64,000 nucleotides of DNA from Pelethousia sp034928145 (lineage in GTDB: Bacteria; Bacillota; Clostridia; Christensenellales; CAG-138): positions 1 to 64,000 of the forward strand of contig JAYFPE010000030.1 of assembly GCA_034928145.1 (NCBI GenBank), written 5' to 3'. How positions within the stretch are numbered: the first letter of the stretch is position 1; each line of letters starts with the position of its first letter. The translations under genes and the position numbers were made by a program. Below, one piece after another: positions 1 to 6,724 of this stretch. A model generated the notes under the pieces. It was not told the origin of the DNA. It saw only the letters and a list, made by a program, of their open reading frames with translations, and did no database searches.

Positions 1-12
1 GGATTTTTGACC

Positions 13-1467
13 ATGAACTTAAAGATTCTCCCGCGGATACTGGGCAATCTCTTATTGATTGAGGCGTTGCTTCTGATTCCGTCCGTCGGACTAGCTATAT
101 ACGATGGAGAGGCCCATGTACTCAGGGCGCTTGTCGTCACGATCCAGTTTCTGGTGGTTCTTGCGCTTGCCATACGGATTTTTTGCAAGTGTAAGGAGCG
201 CACTTTTTATGTCAGAGAGGGTTTCGTCCTGGTGGGCGCGGCTTGGATTGCTTTTTCTGCTTTTGGGGCGCTCCCGTTTTACCTCAGCGGGGAGATCCCC
301 CATTATGTGGATGCGTTTTTTGAGATCGTATCCGGCTTTACCACCACCGGCTCCTCCATTCTGACCAACGTGGAGGCGATGAGCCGGCCTCTGCTCTATT
401 GGAGGAGCTTTTCCCATTGGGTAGGAGGAATGGGCATCCTCGTGTTCATGCTGGCAATCGTGCCCGGCGCCAAGGGAAACGGCAGCAACTTCCATTTGCT
501 CCGGGCAGAGAGTCCCGGCCCCTCGATCGAAAAGATGACGCCTAAAATGCAGAGCCACGCCAGCTCTCTCTATATTATCTACATCGCCCTATCGATCCTA
601 TGCTTGGTTTTGCTGGTGGCGGGCGGGATGCCGCTTTTTGACAGCCTCTGCGTCACCTTTGGCACGGCGGGCACAGGCGGTTTCGGCGTCAAAGCGGATT
701 CCATGGCCTCGTACCCCGCGTTTTGCCAGGGGGTAGTGACGGTCTTTATGGCGCTGTTCGGCGTCAACTTCAATATTTACTTTTTGCTCCTGCTCCGCCG
801 ATGGAAGGATGCTCTGTTGGATGAAGAACTGCGGGCCTACCTAGGCATTATGTTCGGCGCTATCGCCATCATCACCCTGAATGTCACCCACCTCTTTTCT
901 AACCTGTGGGAAGCCGTTCACCATGTCGCTTTTTCAGTCAGCAGCGTTATGACCACCACCGGATACGCCACAGCCGACTTCGACAAATGGCCCGAGCTCT
1001 CCCGGGGCATCCTGCTGGTTCTAATGTTGTTCGGGGCATCGGCGGGATCTACAGGCGGCGGCATTAAGATCGCCCGCCTAGTGCTGATGGCCAAATCCGC
1101 CCGGCGGGAATTGCGCCGGATGCTGCATTCCGGCTCGGTGATGTCGGTGCGGATGAACAACCGCTCCGTCGGGGAAAGTACCCTTCAGGGTGTCGGCGTG
1201 TTTATGACCTATTACCTGACAATTTTACTATCCTCCTTCCTGCTGGTTTCCCTGGATGGGTTCTCATTGGAAACCAACCTCTCGGCGGTGATCTCCTGCC
1301 TGAACAACATCGGTCCCGGCCTGGGGATGGTAGGGCCCGTTGGGAACTTCTCCGCATACTCCCCCTTGAGTAAACTGGTTTTATCAGCGGATATGCTATT
1401 GGGCCGCCTGGAAATCTTCCCTCTGGTCATCCTATTCAGCCCCCGTTCTTGGCATAGAGCGGCATAA
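13..1467 (+). CDS. trkH: TrkH-family potassium uptake channel subunit
   Basis: Membrane subunit of a Trk/Ktr potassium importer that normally works with a cytoplasmic TrkA/KtrA gating ring. Four pore-loop repeats are visible, with filter-like motifs TTTGSS, GTAGTGGFG, MTTTGYA and NNIGPG, plus the family motif SAGSTGGGIK near residue 350. About 484 residues with many membrane helices, the usual length, ending in the typical GRLEIFPL segment. A TTG at 7 is in frame, but ATG at 13 (MNLKILPRI) fits the family N-terminus better; the ribosome-binding site is outside the window. No trkA gene follows. A 1.8 kb gene-poor stretch lies downstream, so it is unclear whether this gene is cargo of the skin-like element or host DNA. 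Confidence 0.93.
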   Translation: MNLKILPRILGNLLLIEALLLIPSVGLAIYDGEAHVLRALVVTIQFLVVLALAIRIFCKCKERTFYVREGFVLVGAAWIAFSAFGALPFYLSGEIPHYVDAFFEIVSGFTTTGSSILTNVEAMSRPLLYWRSFSHWVGGMGILVFMLAIVPGAKGNGSNFHLLRAESPGPSIEKMTPKMQSHASSLYIIYIALSILCLVLLVAGGMPLFDSLCVTFGTAGTGGFGVKADSMASYPAFCQGVVTVFMALFGVNFNIYFLLLLRRWKDALLDEELRAYLGIMFGAIAIITLNVTHLFSNLWEAVHHVAFSVSSVMTTTGYATADFDKWPELSRGILLVLMLFGASAGSTGGGIKIARLVLMAKSARRELRRMLHSGSVMSVRMNNRSVGESTLQGVGVFMTYYLTILLSSFLLVSLDGFSLETNLSAVISCLNNIGPGLGMVGPVGNFSAYSPLSKLVLSADMLLGRLEIFPLVILFSPRSWHRAA

Positions 1468-2329
1468 GCTTTTTTGCTGCATAGCCTGATGGTGCCTTGC
1501 ACAGGCAAGTTGGATGCTATGTTTGGTGCATCAAGCATTTGATGCACCAAATGGAGATGGCCGATTCGAGCCCTGGAAATGCCTACGGCGTAATTCAAGC
1601 ACATATTGGATGCGGCCGACCGATTCCCTTGAAGCGTTACTATCGCCGGTGGATTCCGTGCGAAAATGAGAGCGGCATGAGGCGGAATGAAATATAAAGA
1701 GTTTGATAATAGGCAGAATCCCCCATTATCTTGCTGCACAGTGAGCGGCTTTCATGGTGATCATTCAAGGAAATCATTGAACATACTAAGGCGGATTATC
1801 ATGCCGCCGCGCCTGTTATTGATGGGCATGGCGAAGATGGGCGGCTATCTTTCATATTGGTTTTTGCTATTTCGGTTGCTATTTCAGAGAGGGGTGTCGT
1901 TCTAATCGCCATCCCGCACACCCTGCCCGTCCCCTGGCGTTTCAAGCTCTAACTACTGCATAGATCAGGATCCACCCGGTAGCAGCCCTCCCCCCGGGCG
2001 TTTCCTTCCGTGCAGCCGCACACCCGGCAAACCGCTTCACTCGCCGCTTGCTCCATAAGCTGATCGTACCACCTGGTCGTGCGTGCCCGCTCGCTTCTGT
2101 ATGATGTACTTCATATATAATTGAAAATATCATGTGCAGACCCTCATGTGCATGCACAAGAGGATGGCAGGTTGATAAGCGGTTATCACCGCCGCTGCTT
2201 TGCTGTTTTGGTCACCCTTGGCCATGCCGGGGCGGCATGCTTATTCTCTACGTTTGGCAATGCGGTGCTCGTCCGCAATATGCAGCTTTCAAGCAGCGGG
2301 ATATAATAATGGGGTAAATTAGCCTGTCG
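1468..2329. other. Gene-poor region after trkH
   Basis: I see no gene with a credible start and ribosome-binding site here. The reading frames are short and do not resemble known proteins. One open frame near 1765-1950 encodes a hydrophobic stretch but has no start codon, so it may be a decayed gene. The only clear structure is the 13-bp inverted repeat at 1522-1551. Base composition is lower in GC than in the housekeeping operons, in keeping with mobile DNA. Confidence 0.5.
1522..1551. repeat. Perfect 13-bp inverted repeat downstream of trkH
   Basis: The arms TTTGGTGCATCAA and TTGATGCACCAAA are perfect reverse complements around a 4-base loop (GCAT). No T-run follows on the plus strand, so it is not a classical intrinsic terminator in that direction. 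It could be a terminator core, a protein-binding site or the end of a small mobile element. Confidence 0.7.
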
Positions 2330-2533
2330 CTAGGCTTTTACTGCTTTACGGCCTAGCTCCACCAGGTCGGCCAACTTGCGTTTACCGGCATAGTCAAGGG
2401 GGAGACTGTTGATGTGCTGTTCTACGGCAGCATCATGCAGCCGCCATATATGCACGCGCAGCGCAAGCAATTCTTCCGGGTCAGTAGGAAGATTTACGAT
2501 TTCACACTTTATTTCTTGAACACGTTTGCCCAT
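2330..2533 (-). CDS. Small hypothetical protein (67 aa)
   Basis: A 67-residue soluble, charged protein that I do not recognise. It has the sequence style of small phage or plasmid helper proteins: helical, with Leu- and Lys-rich segments such as PTDPEELLALRVHIW. The start is supported by an AAAGGAA ribosome-binding site about 7 bases upstream of the ATG. It lies in the gene-poor zone between trkH and the serine recombinase and diverges from the broken reading frame at 2553-2744. Small recombinase partners (recombination directionality factors) are often proteins of this size near the integrase, but nothing in the sequence proves that role. Confidence 0.5.
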   Translation of the reverse strand: MGKRVQEIKCEIVNLPTDPEELLALRVHIWRLHDAAVEQHINSLPLDYAGKRKLADLVELGRKAVKA

Positions 2534-2552
2534 GTGATATTTCCTTTTTGCT

Positions 2553-2744
2553 ATGTCTATGCCGTTTCAAGATTGTCCTATCTTTGAGGAAGGAAATGCT
2601 CTTTACCCGGAGGATGAACTGCGATCATCATCGTAGAATCATTGCCAGTTAAAGCCGAGGCAAGAAGAGCTTATTGCTCTGGTGGCGCCTCAAATGCAGG
2701 ATGCCATCAAAACATTAATTCAAGTTGAACTTATTAAGGCCTAG
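2553..2744 (+). pseudogene. Small reading frame split by an in-frame TAG
   Basis: From ATG at 2553 one frame runs 27 codons to a TAG at 2634-2636, then continues in the same frame without a gap for 35 codons to a second TAG at 2742-2744. Both halves read like real protein (FEEGNALYPEDELR before the stop, PRQEELIALVAPQMQDAIK after it). The simplest reading is a small element-borne gene inactivated by a nonsense mutation. I do not recognise the family, and there is no strong ribosome-binding site. Confidence 0.35.
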
Positions 2745-2947
2745 GAAAGGAAGAATAAGGAGGATAGCTGAAGGCCTATTTCAAATCTTGCTCGCTTTTT
2801 ATAGCAATCACGCAGTAAGGCAAAGGCGTACATATGGGAATACAGCTTCGAGGGGCAAAGGCAGGGAAGCACTTCTGAGGCTGTGATAATCCCGGATATA
2901 CATATGCTTGTGATATCACCGATGAAAATATAGTCTTATAAATTAAA

Positions 2948-2975
2948 ATGCCCCCACGGAACCCCGTGAGGGCAT
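2948..2975 (-). terminator. Intrinsic terminator reading on the minus strand
   Basis: ATGCCC and CACGG pair with CCGTG and GGGCAT across a short loop, with one mismatch. On the minus strand the hairpin is followed by TTTTAATTT, the expected U-tract; on the plus strand there is none. No minus-strand protein gene lies just upstream (2976-3271), so a short untranslated transcript may end here. Confidence 0.5.
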
Positions 2976-2983
2976 AAGTGTGT

Positions 2984-3010
2984 CTGATGCATCAGGAGGC
3001 CGCATGCGGC
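2984..3010. repeat. Two adjacent perfect 12-bp palindromes
   Basis: CTGATGCATCAG (2984-2995) and GCCGCATGCGGC (2999-3010) are each self-complementary and only three bases apart, about 260 bp upstream of the recombinase start. They could be operators for a dimeric regulator or recombinase-associated sites. The function is not shown by the sequence. Confidence 0.6.
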
Positions 3011-3271
3011 AAAGTTGGCTATTACTCATGATCCCCGCGATTGTTCAGGGTAATTGCCCTCCAAGCCGAGAGCCGTGAGGCATACATAGACCGGATACGG
3101 CCCGATTCGAGGACAAGTACCGTAGGATGCAGCGGCCTACAACAAAAGATAACGTAGAACCTATTATCCGTAGGTCCTGCTGCCGGAGGCCCTCCGGGGT
3201 TGTTAAATTATGGCCGCAGCTGAATCATATAATATAATCCGTGAAAATACATCAATGAGGAATGTTTTATT
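3011..3271 (+). promoter_or_regulatory. Leader and probable promoter of the serine recombinase
   Basis: No gene here. A CCGGAGG-CTCCGG hairpin lies at 3184-3197. Two overlapping TATAAT hexamers lie at 3228-3238, about 35 bp before the GTG start; no good -35 box is present at normal spacing. In skin elements of other spore formers the recombinase is made late in the mother cell. A sporulation sigma factor could recognise this region instead, but I cannot assign one. Confidence 0.4.
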
Positions 3272-4933
3272 GTGAAAAAGCTTATTTATTCCCGAAAGTC
3301 TCTTTTTACCGGCAAGGGTGAAAGCGTTGAGAACCAGATCCAACTATGTTTAGAATATGCTGCCGCCCACTTCGGCACTACGGCAGAGGAATGTGATATA
3401 TTTGAGGATGAGGGCTTTTCAGCAAAGGATACGGAGCGGCCGCAATTTCAGGCTATGCTTCGGGCCGCGAGAACCAGGCAACATGATTGCCTGATCTGCT
3501 ATCGTCTGGATAGGGTAAGCCGCAGCGTATCCGATTTTTCTATTTTTATTGAGGAATTACAAAAACTTGGCGTGGCTTTTGTAAGCATTCGTGAACAGTT
3601 CGATACCTCCACGCCGATGGGCCGGGCCATGATGTATATTGCCTCCGTGTTTGCTCAATTGGAGCGGGAAACGCTCGCTGAAAGGGTGCGGGACAACTTG
3701 TACCAGCTTGCGAAGACGGGTAGATGGCTAGGCGGCATTACCCCTCTGGGATTTCGTTCCGAAGAAAAGAGATATATCGAAAAGGGCAGAGAGCGAACGC
3801 AAAAGGTGCTTGTACCTGTTCAGCAGGAGTTGGATATTGTGAAAACTATTTTTGAGCAATACCTGGCCTTGCGTTCCCTAACGCAGCTAGATGCCTATCT
3901 GCTACAACAGGGGATAAAAACCCGAAATGATAAGCCGTTTTCACGCTTCACGCTTCGCAATATTTTGGAAAATCCCGTTTATGCCATTGCTGACCAGGAT
4001 ATGTTTACTTGGCTGCTAGATAACGAATATGAGGTATTCGCACCCAAAGAGGCTTTCGATGGTGCCGCTGGCATGATGGCTTATTGCAAAACGATACAAG
4101 AGAAACACAAACCAAACCAGCGAAGGCCTCCATCAGAGTGGATAGTCTCCATGGGGGGTCATAAAGGCGTTATAGAAGGACAGCGTTGGGTGCAGGCGCA
4201 GAATATATTGAAGGGCAATAAAGAAAAATCGCAACGAGTGCCACTAAAGACAGATGCTTTGCTTTCAGGAATCCTGCGCTGTGGATGTTGCGGCAGCTAT
4301 ATGCGGCCAAAAGGCGGACGAATTTTGCAAGACGGAACAAAGTCCTTTTCATATATCTGTGAACTCAAAGAGCGGTCAAAAGGTGCGTTGTGTAAGGGCG
4401 CAAACGCACCCGGCCCACGAAGCGACGCCGTCGTTATACGGAAAATCAACAGCATAGCTAGCCAGAGGGGCGAATTGCTTGAAAAGCTTCAGGCTGATGT
4501 ACATATAACCGAAAAAGAGCAGAAGGACATACAGGAGGCCATAGAACAGAAGCAAGCGATAATTAAAGAGGCGAAGGAGCAGATTAAAAACCTGGCGCGT
4601 GCGATAGCGCAAAACAGCAATACCGAGCTAGATGCTGTGTTGATTGCGGAATCAGAAGTGCAAAGTGAGCGCGTCAGAACGGCTCAGAGAACTATAGATG
4701 AACTTGAAAAGCAGCAATCTGGAAGTTCCGATGCGCTAGATCAATATTCGGCAATGGCTGCGTCATTGGGAGTATTCACAGATAGCTTCGATCAAATGGG
4801 AACACCGATAAAGCGGTCACTTTTGCAGTCAATCATTGAATGGGCCGAATGGGATGGGAAATACATAGCAATCAATATTTGGGGAACAAAGCCTTGGAAC
4901 CATGATGGCGATGCGGACAGTGCGAGAGGATAG
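3272..4933 (+). CDS. Large serine recombinase, SpoIVCA-like (skin-element excisase/integrase)
   Basis: Site-specific recombinase of the large serine family, which cuts both DNA strands through a serine and rejoins them. N-terminal resolvase domain with YSRKS (probable nucleophile Ser10) and RLDRVSRSV. A recombinase domain follows, then a zinc ribbon around residues 335-375 (CGCC and two further Cys) and a coiled coil at about 400-490, 553 residues in all, as usual. Start is GTG at 3272 with GAGGAA upstream. Its stop codon (4931-4933) falls on the point where sigK coding sequence begins, the arrangement of a sigK-intervening element. I infer that it excises the element during sporulation to rebuild sigK. 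The name spoIVCA is by position and family only. Confidence 0.9.
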   Translation: MKKLIYSRKSLFTGKGESVENQIQLCLEYAAAHFGTTAEECDIFEDEGFSAKDTERPQFQAMLRAARTRQHDCLICYRLDRVSRSVSDFSIFIEELQKLGVAFVSIREQFDTSTPMGRAMMYIASVFAQLERETLAERVRDNLYQLAKTGRWLGGITPLGFRSEEKRYIEKGRERTQKVLVPVQQELDIVKTIFEQYLALRSLTQLDAYLLQQGIKTRNDKPFSRFTLRNILENPVYAIADQDMFTWLLDNEYEVFAPKEAFDGAAGMMAYCKTIQEKHKPNQRRPPSEWIVSMGGHKGVIEGQRWVQAQNILKGNKEKSQRVPLKTDALLSGILRCGCCGSYMRPKGGRILQDGTKSFSYICELKERSKGALCKGANAPGPRSDAVVIRKINSIASQRGELLEKLQADVHITEKEQKDIQEAIEQKQAIIKEAKEQIKNLARAIAQNSNTELDAVLIAESEVQSERVRTAQRTIDELEKQQSGSSDALDQYSAMAASLGVFTDSFDQMGTPIKRSLLQSIIEWAEWDGKYIAINIWGTKPWNHDGDADSARG

Positions 4934-4947
4934 GGAACGAAATATTA
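4930..4947. other. Putative attachment-site junction (attR-like) within sigK
   Basis: The recombinase stop and the first homologous sigK codons overlap here. In the sigma frame this reads I-G-N-E-I-L, matching the conserved ENEILM of sigma-K. From memory, the B. subtilis skin crossover lies in the same codons with a 5-bp AATGA core; the matching bases here are AACGA at 4936-4940. The exact core is inferred and needs the left junction, which is outside the window. Confidence 0.6.
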
Positions 4948-5295
4948 ATGAGCCTGCGCGCGGAAAAGAAGCTGGCGGGCGAGGTCTCCTTTAGCGATCC
5001 CATCGGCGTGGATAAGGATGGCAACGAGATATCCCTGGTCGAGGTGCTGGGCTCGGATGCGGAGGAGGTGCAAAAGCAGGTGGAGCTTGCCCTCTTCGCC
5101 ACGCAATTGCGCGAGGCCATGGACAGGGCGCTTACCTGCCGGGAGCGCACCGTGATCGAGCTGCGTTACGGCCTGATCGGCGGCCGGGTGCTGCCCCAGC
5201 GGGAGATCGCCAAGCTGTTGGGCATTTCCCGCAGCTATGTGAGCCGCATGGAAAAAAAGGCCCTGGCGAAGCTCGCCAGGGAATTCGAACCGTAA
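4948..5295 (+). CDS. sigK: RNA polymerase sigma-K, C-terminal half (split gene)
   Basis: Late mother-cell sporulation sigma factor, C-terminal half only. The 115 residues start at the conserved NEILM segment and include DPIGVDKDGNEISL, typical of sigma-K rather than sigma-E. Region 4.2 carries the helix-turn-helix REIAKLLGISRSYVSR near the end. Regions 1 and 2 (core binding and -10 recognition) are missing, and no N-terminal half lies within the window. The ATG at 4948 is an internal methionine; homology starts a few codons earlier, inside the recombinase stop. The gene is presumably rebuilt by excision of the element on the left. Its last 154 bp recur at 26831-26983. Confidence 0.88.
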   Translation: MSLRAEKKLAGEVSFSDPIGVDKDGNEISLVEVLGSDAEEVQKQVELALFATQLREAMDRALTCRERTVIELRYGLIGGRVLPQREIAKLLGISRSYVSRMEKKALAKLAREFEP

Positions 5296-5296
5296 A
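5143..5296 (+). repeat. Direct repeat copy A: 3' end of sigK
   Basis: These 154 bp recur at 26831-26983 in the same orientation, about 21.7 kb away. By eye the copies differ by three substitutions and one deleted base. Similarity stops abruptly at both sides: 5' at GAGCGCACCGTG, 3' at the TAA stop plus one base. This copy keeps the reading frame. Confidence 0.92.
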
Positions 5297-5356
5297 CCAC
5301 CGGCTCTTTGCCGGTGGTATATGCGTCAAAAAGGTAGCCATGGCTACTTTTTTGAG
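5297..5356 (+). terminator. Hairpin plus intrinsic terminator after sigK
   Basis: ACCACCGGC and GCCGGTGGT form a perfect 9-bp stem just after the stop. A second structure at about 5328-5356 has the self-complementary core GTAGCCATGGCTAC flanked by A5 and T6, a classic intrinsic terminator. Distal repeat copy B is not followed by these hairpins. Confidence 0.75.
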
Positions 5357-5446
5357 GTTAAGGGATGCTTGTGCCTGATCGTAACATGCATAAGTTCACA
5401 GGTAATTTGTTCGCAATTATCCTTGGCAAAAACATCAAAAATAGCA

Positions 5447-5475
5447 TTGACAGGCATGGAAAGCTAAGCTATAAT
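5447..5475 (+). promoter_or_regulatory. Consensus sigma-A promoter for the LacI-type regulator
   Basis: TTGACA (5447-5452) and TATAAT (5470-5475) are perfect consensus boxes with a 17-bp spacer, about 60 bp upstream of the regulator start. The predicted start point is near 5482, next to the operator candidate at 5489-5500. Confidence 0.85.
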
Positions 5476-5488
5476 ATGGAACAAATAA

Positions 5489-5500
5489 GAGAACCTTCTC
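5489..5500. promoter_or_regulatory. Candidate LacI-family operator O1
   Basis: GAGAACCTTCTC is a perfect inverted repeat (GAGAA-CC-TTCTC) just downstream of the predicted transcription start, well placed to block the promoter. A closely related site, GAGAACGTTATC, lies before the transporter operon at 6611. Ten of twelve core positions match, as do the AT bases that follow. Autoregulation is inferred. Confidence 0.55.
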
Positions 5501-5537
5501 ATATTTTGATGCACGGTTTTCAAGGAGAATGATCTCC

Positions 5538-6563
5538 ATGTCAAAGCAGAGAGCGACAATCAAAGAAATAGCGCAAGCGGCTGGCGTTTCGGTCGCTACT
5601 GCGGGTCGCGTAATCGGCGGTTATGGTTATGTTTCGGCAGAAAAGCGCGCCAAGGTCGATTCTATTGCTCGCGAGATGTCGTTTACTCCAAATGCGCTGG
5701 CGCAGGGGCTGCGTGCCTCCTGCACAAAGACGATTGGCGTGGTGCTGAGCGATATTAAGAATCCGTTCTTCAGCGGTGTGCTTTCCCGTATCGAAAGTGC
5801 GGCGCGTAGCGAGGGCTATAATACCATCATCTGCAATACCAACGAGGATGTCGCCACCGAGGTGGAGCTTATGAAGGTGCTTTATAGCAAACGAGTGGAT
5901 GGGATCATCATTTCTTCGGCGTATAAGGTCAACCAGGCGATCGCGCCTGAAGACCTGCCCCTGTATAATAGCGATACGCCGATCGTATTCATTGACCGCG
6001 CAGTGCGGAATCTGAACAGCGTCGTGGTGGAAATTGATAACGTGAAAGGCGGCTATGATGCCACACAATATTTGCTCCAACTAGGGCACAAGCATATCGG
6101 AATTGTGGCCCCCCCGCGGATCGTCACGGTAGAAAACCGTATCCGCGGCTATAAAAAAGCGCTGGCGGAAGCCGGCGTGCCTTTTGAAAAGAAAAATATT
6201 TTCCGCTATGATACCATCATGCCGGATCCACACAAGCTGATCATTAAATGGCTGCAATCCCAGCCGCAGCTTTCCGCCATCTTCTGCTTGAACTGCGATG
6301 GGCTCATGGATGTGATAAACGCAATCGAGGAGCAGGGGAAGGCAATCCCGCAGGATTATTCACTCATATGCTGGGATGATTGTGAGATTGCCAGGTTTTT
6401 GAAGCTTACGATCGTCAAGCAGCCGGTTGAGCAGCTGGGCCTGGTAGCAACGCAACATCTGCTCGCCCATATAAACAAAAGCGTAGCGGAGCCGGGCAGC
6501 CTACAGCGGCGAACCCTCTTATCCGCGGATTTGATCAAACGAAATTCCGTACATAAAAAATAA
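5538..6563 (+). CDS. LacI/GalR-family transcriptional regulator
   Basis: DNA-binding repressor with an N-terminal helix-turn-helix (residues 4-25, KEIAQAAGVSVATAGRV) and a periplasmic-binding-like effector domain (GVVLSDIKNPFFSGVL onward), about 341 residues. The recognition helix reads ATAGRVI where most family members have TVSRVL. An ATG at 5529 is only one base from the AAGGAG site (5522-5527). ATG at 5538 has a 10-base spacing and starts MSKQRATIKEIA, so it is preferred. It is the first gene of the island and has a perfect sigma-A promoter and candidate operators at 5489 and 6611. It probably controls the transporter and glycyl-radical operon downstream; the inducer is unknown. Confidence 0.9.
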   Translation: MSKQRATIKEIAQAAGVSVATAGRVIGGYGYVSAEKRAKVDSIAREMSFTPNALAQGLRASCTKTIGVVLSDIKNPFFSGVLSRIESAARSEGYNTIICNTNEDVATEVELMKVLYSKRVDGIIISSAYKVNQAIAPEDLPLYNSDTPIVFIDRAVRNLNSVVVEIDNVKGGYDATQYLLQLGHKHIGIVAPPRIVTVENRIRGYKKALAEAGVPFEKKNIFRYDTIMPDPHKLIIKWLQSQPQLSAIFCLNCDGLMDVINAIEEQGKAIPQDYSLICWDDCEIARFLKLTIVKQPVEQLGLVATQHLLAHINKSVAEPGSLQRRTLLSADLIKRNSVHKK

Positions 6564-6610
6564 TGTGCCAACACACCGCCTGGGAAGGATTGGTTAAAGT
6601 GGCAGAATGT

Positions 6611-6622
6611 GAGAACGTTATC
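6611..6622. promoter_or_regulatory. Candidate LacI-family operator O2 before the transporter operon
   Basis: GAGAACGTTATC is an imperfect inverted repeat with a central CG, as in many LacI-family operators. It matches O1 (5489-5500) at ten of twelve positions. It lies in the 161-bp gap between the regulator and the binding-protein gene. No clear -35/-10 pair was identified around it. Confidence 0.5.
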
Positions 6623-6724
6623 ATCTTCTACGCAAAGCGTTCCGTCAAATTCAATATCCCGGCAATTAAGAACGATCTCTGTCGGGGGAAAAATAAAAAC
6701 TAAAATCAAAGGAGGAATTCGACA

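Noticed and set aside
1687..1905. 72-codon open frame after trkH
   Set aside because: No ribosome-binding site or recognisable sequence; an overlapping frame looks equally protein-like, so it is not supported as a gene.
2634..2636. Amber codon recoding as an active mechanism
   Set aside because: Single instance in a weak frame, and other genes here are not enriched for in-frame TAG; nonsense mutation is simpler.
1..4933. A full prophage in the skin-like element
   Set aside because: Only a recombinase and small remnants are visible; no phage structural, replication or lysis gene is in the window. The element may be larger to the left.
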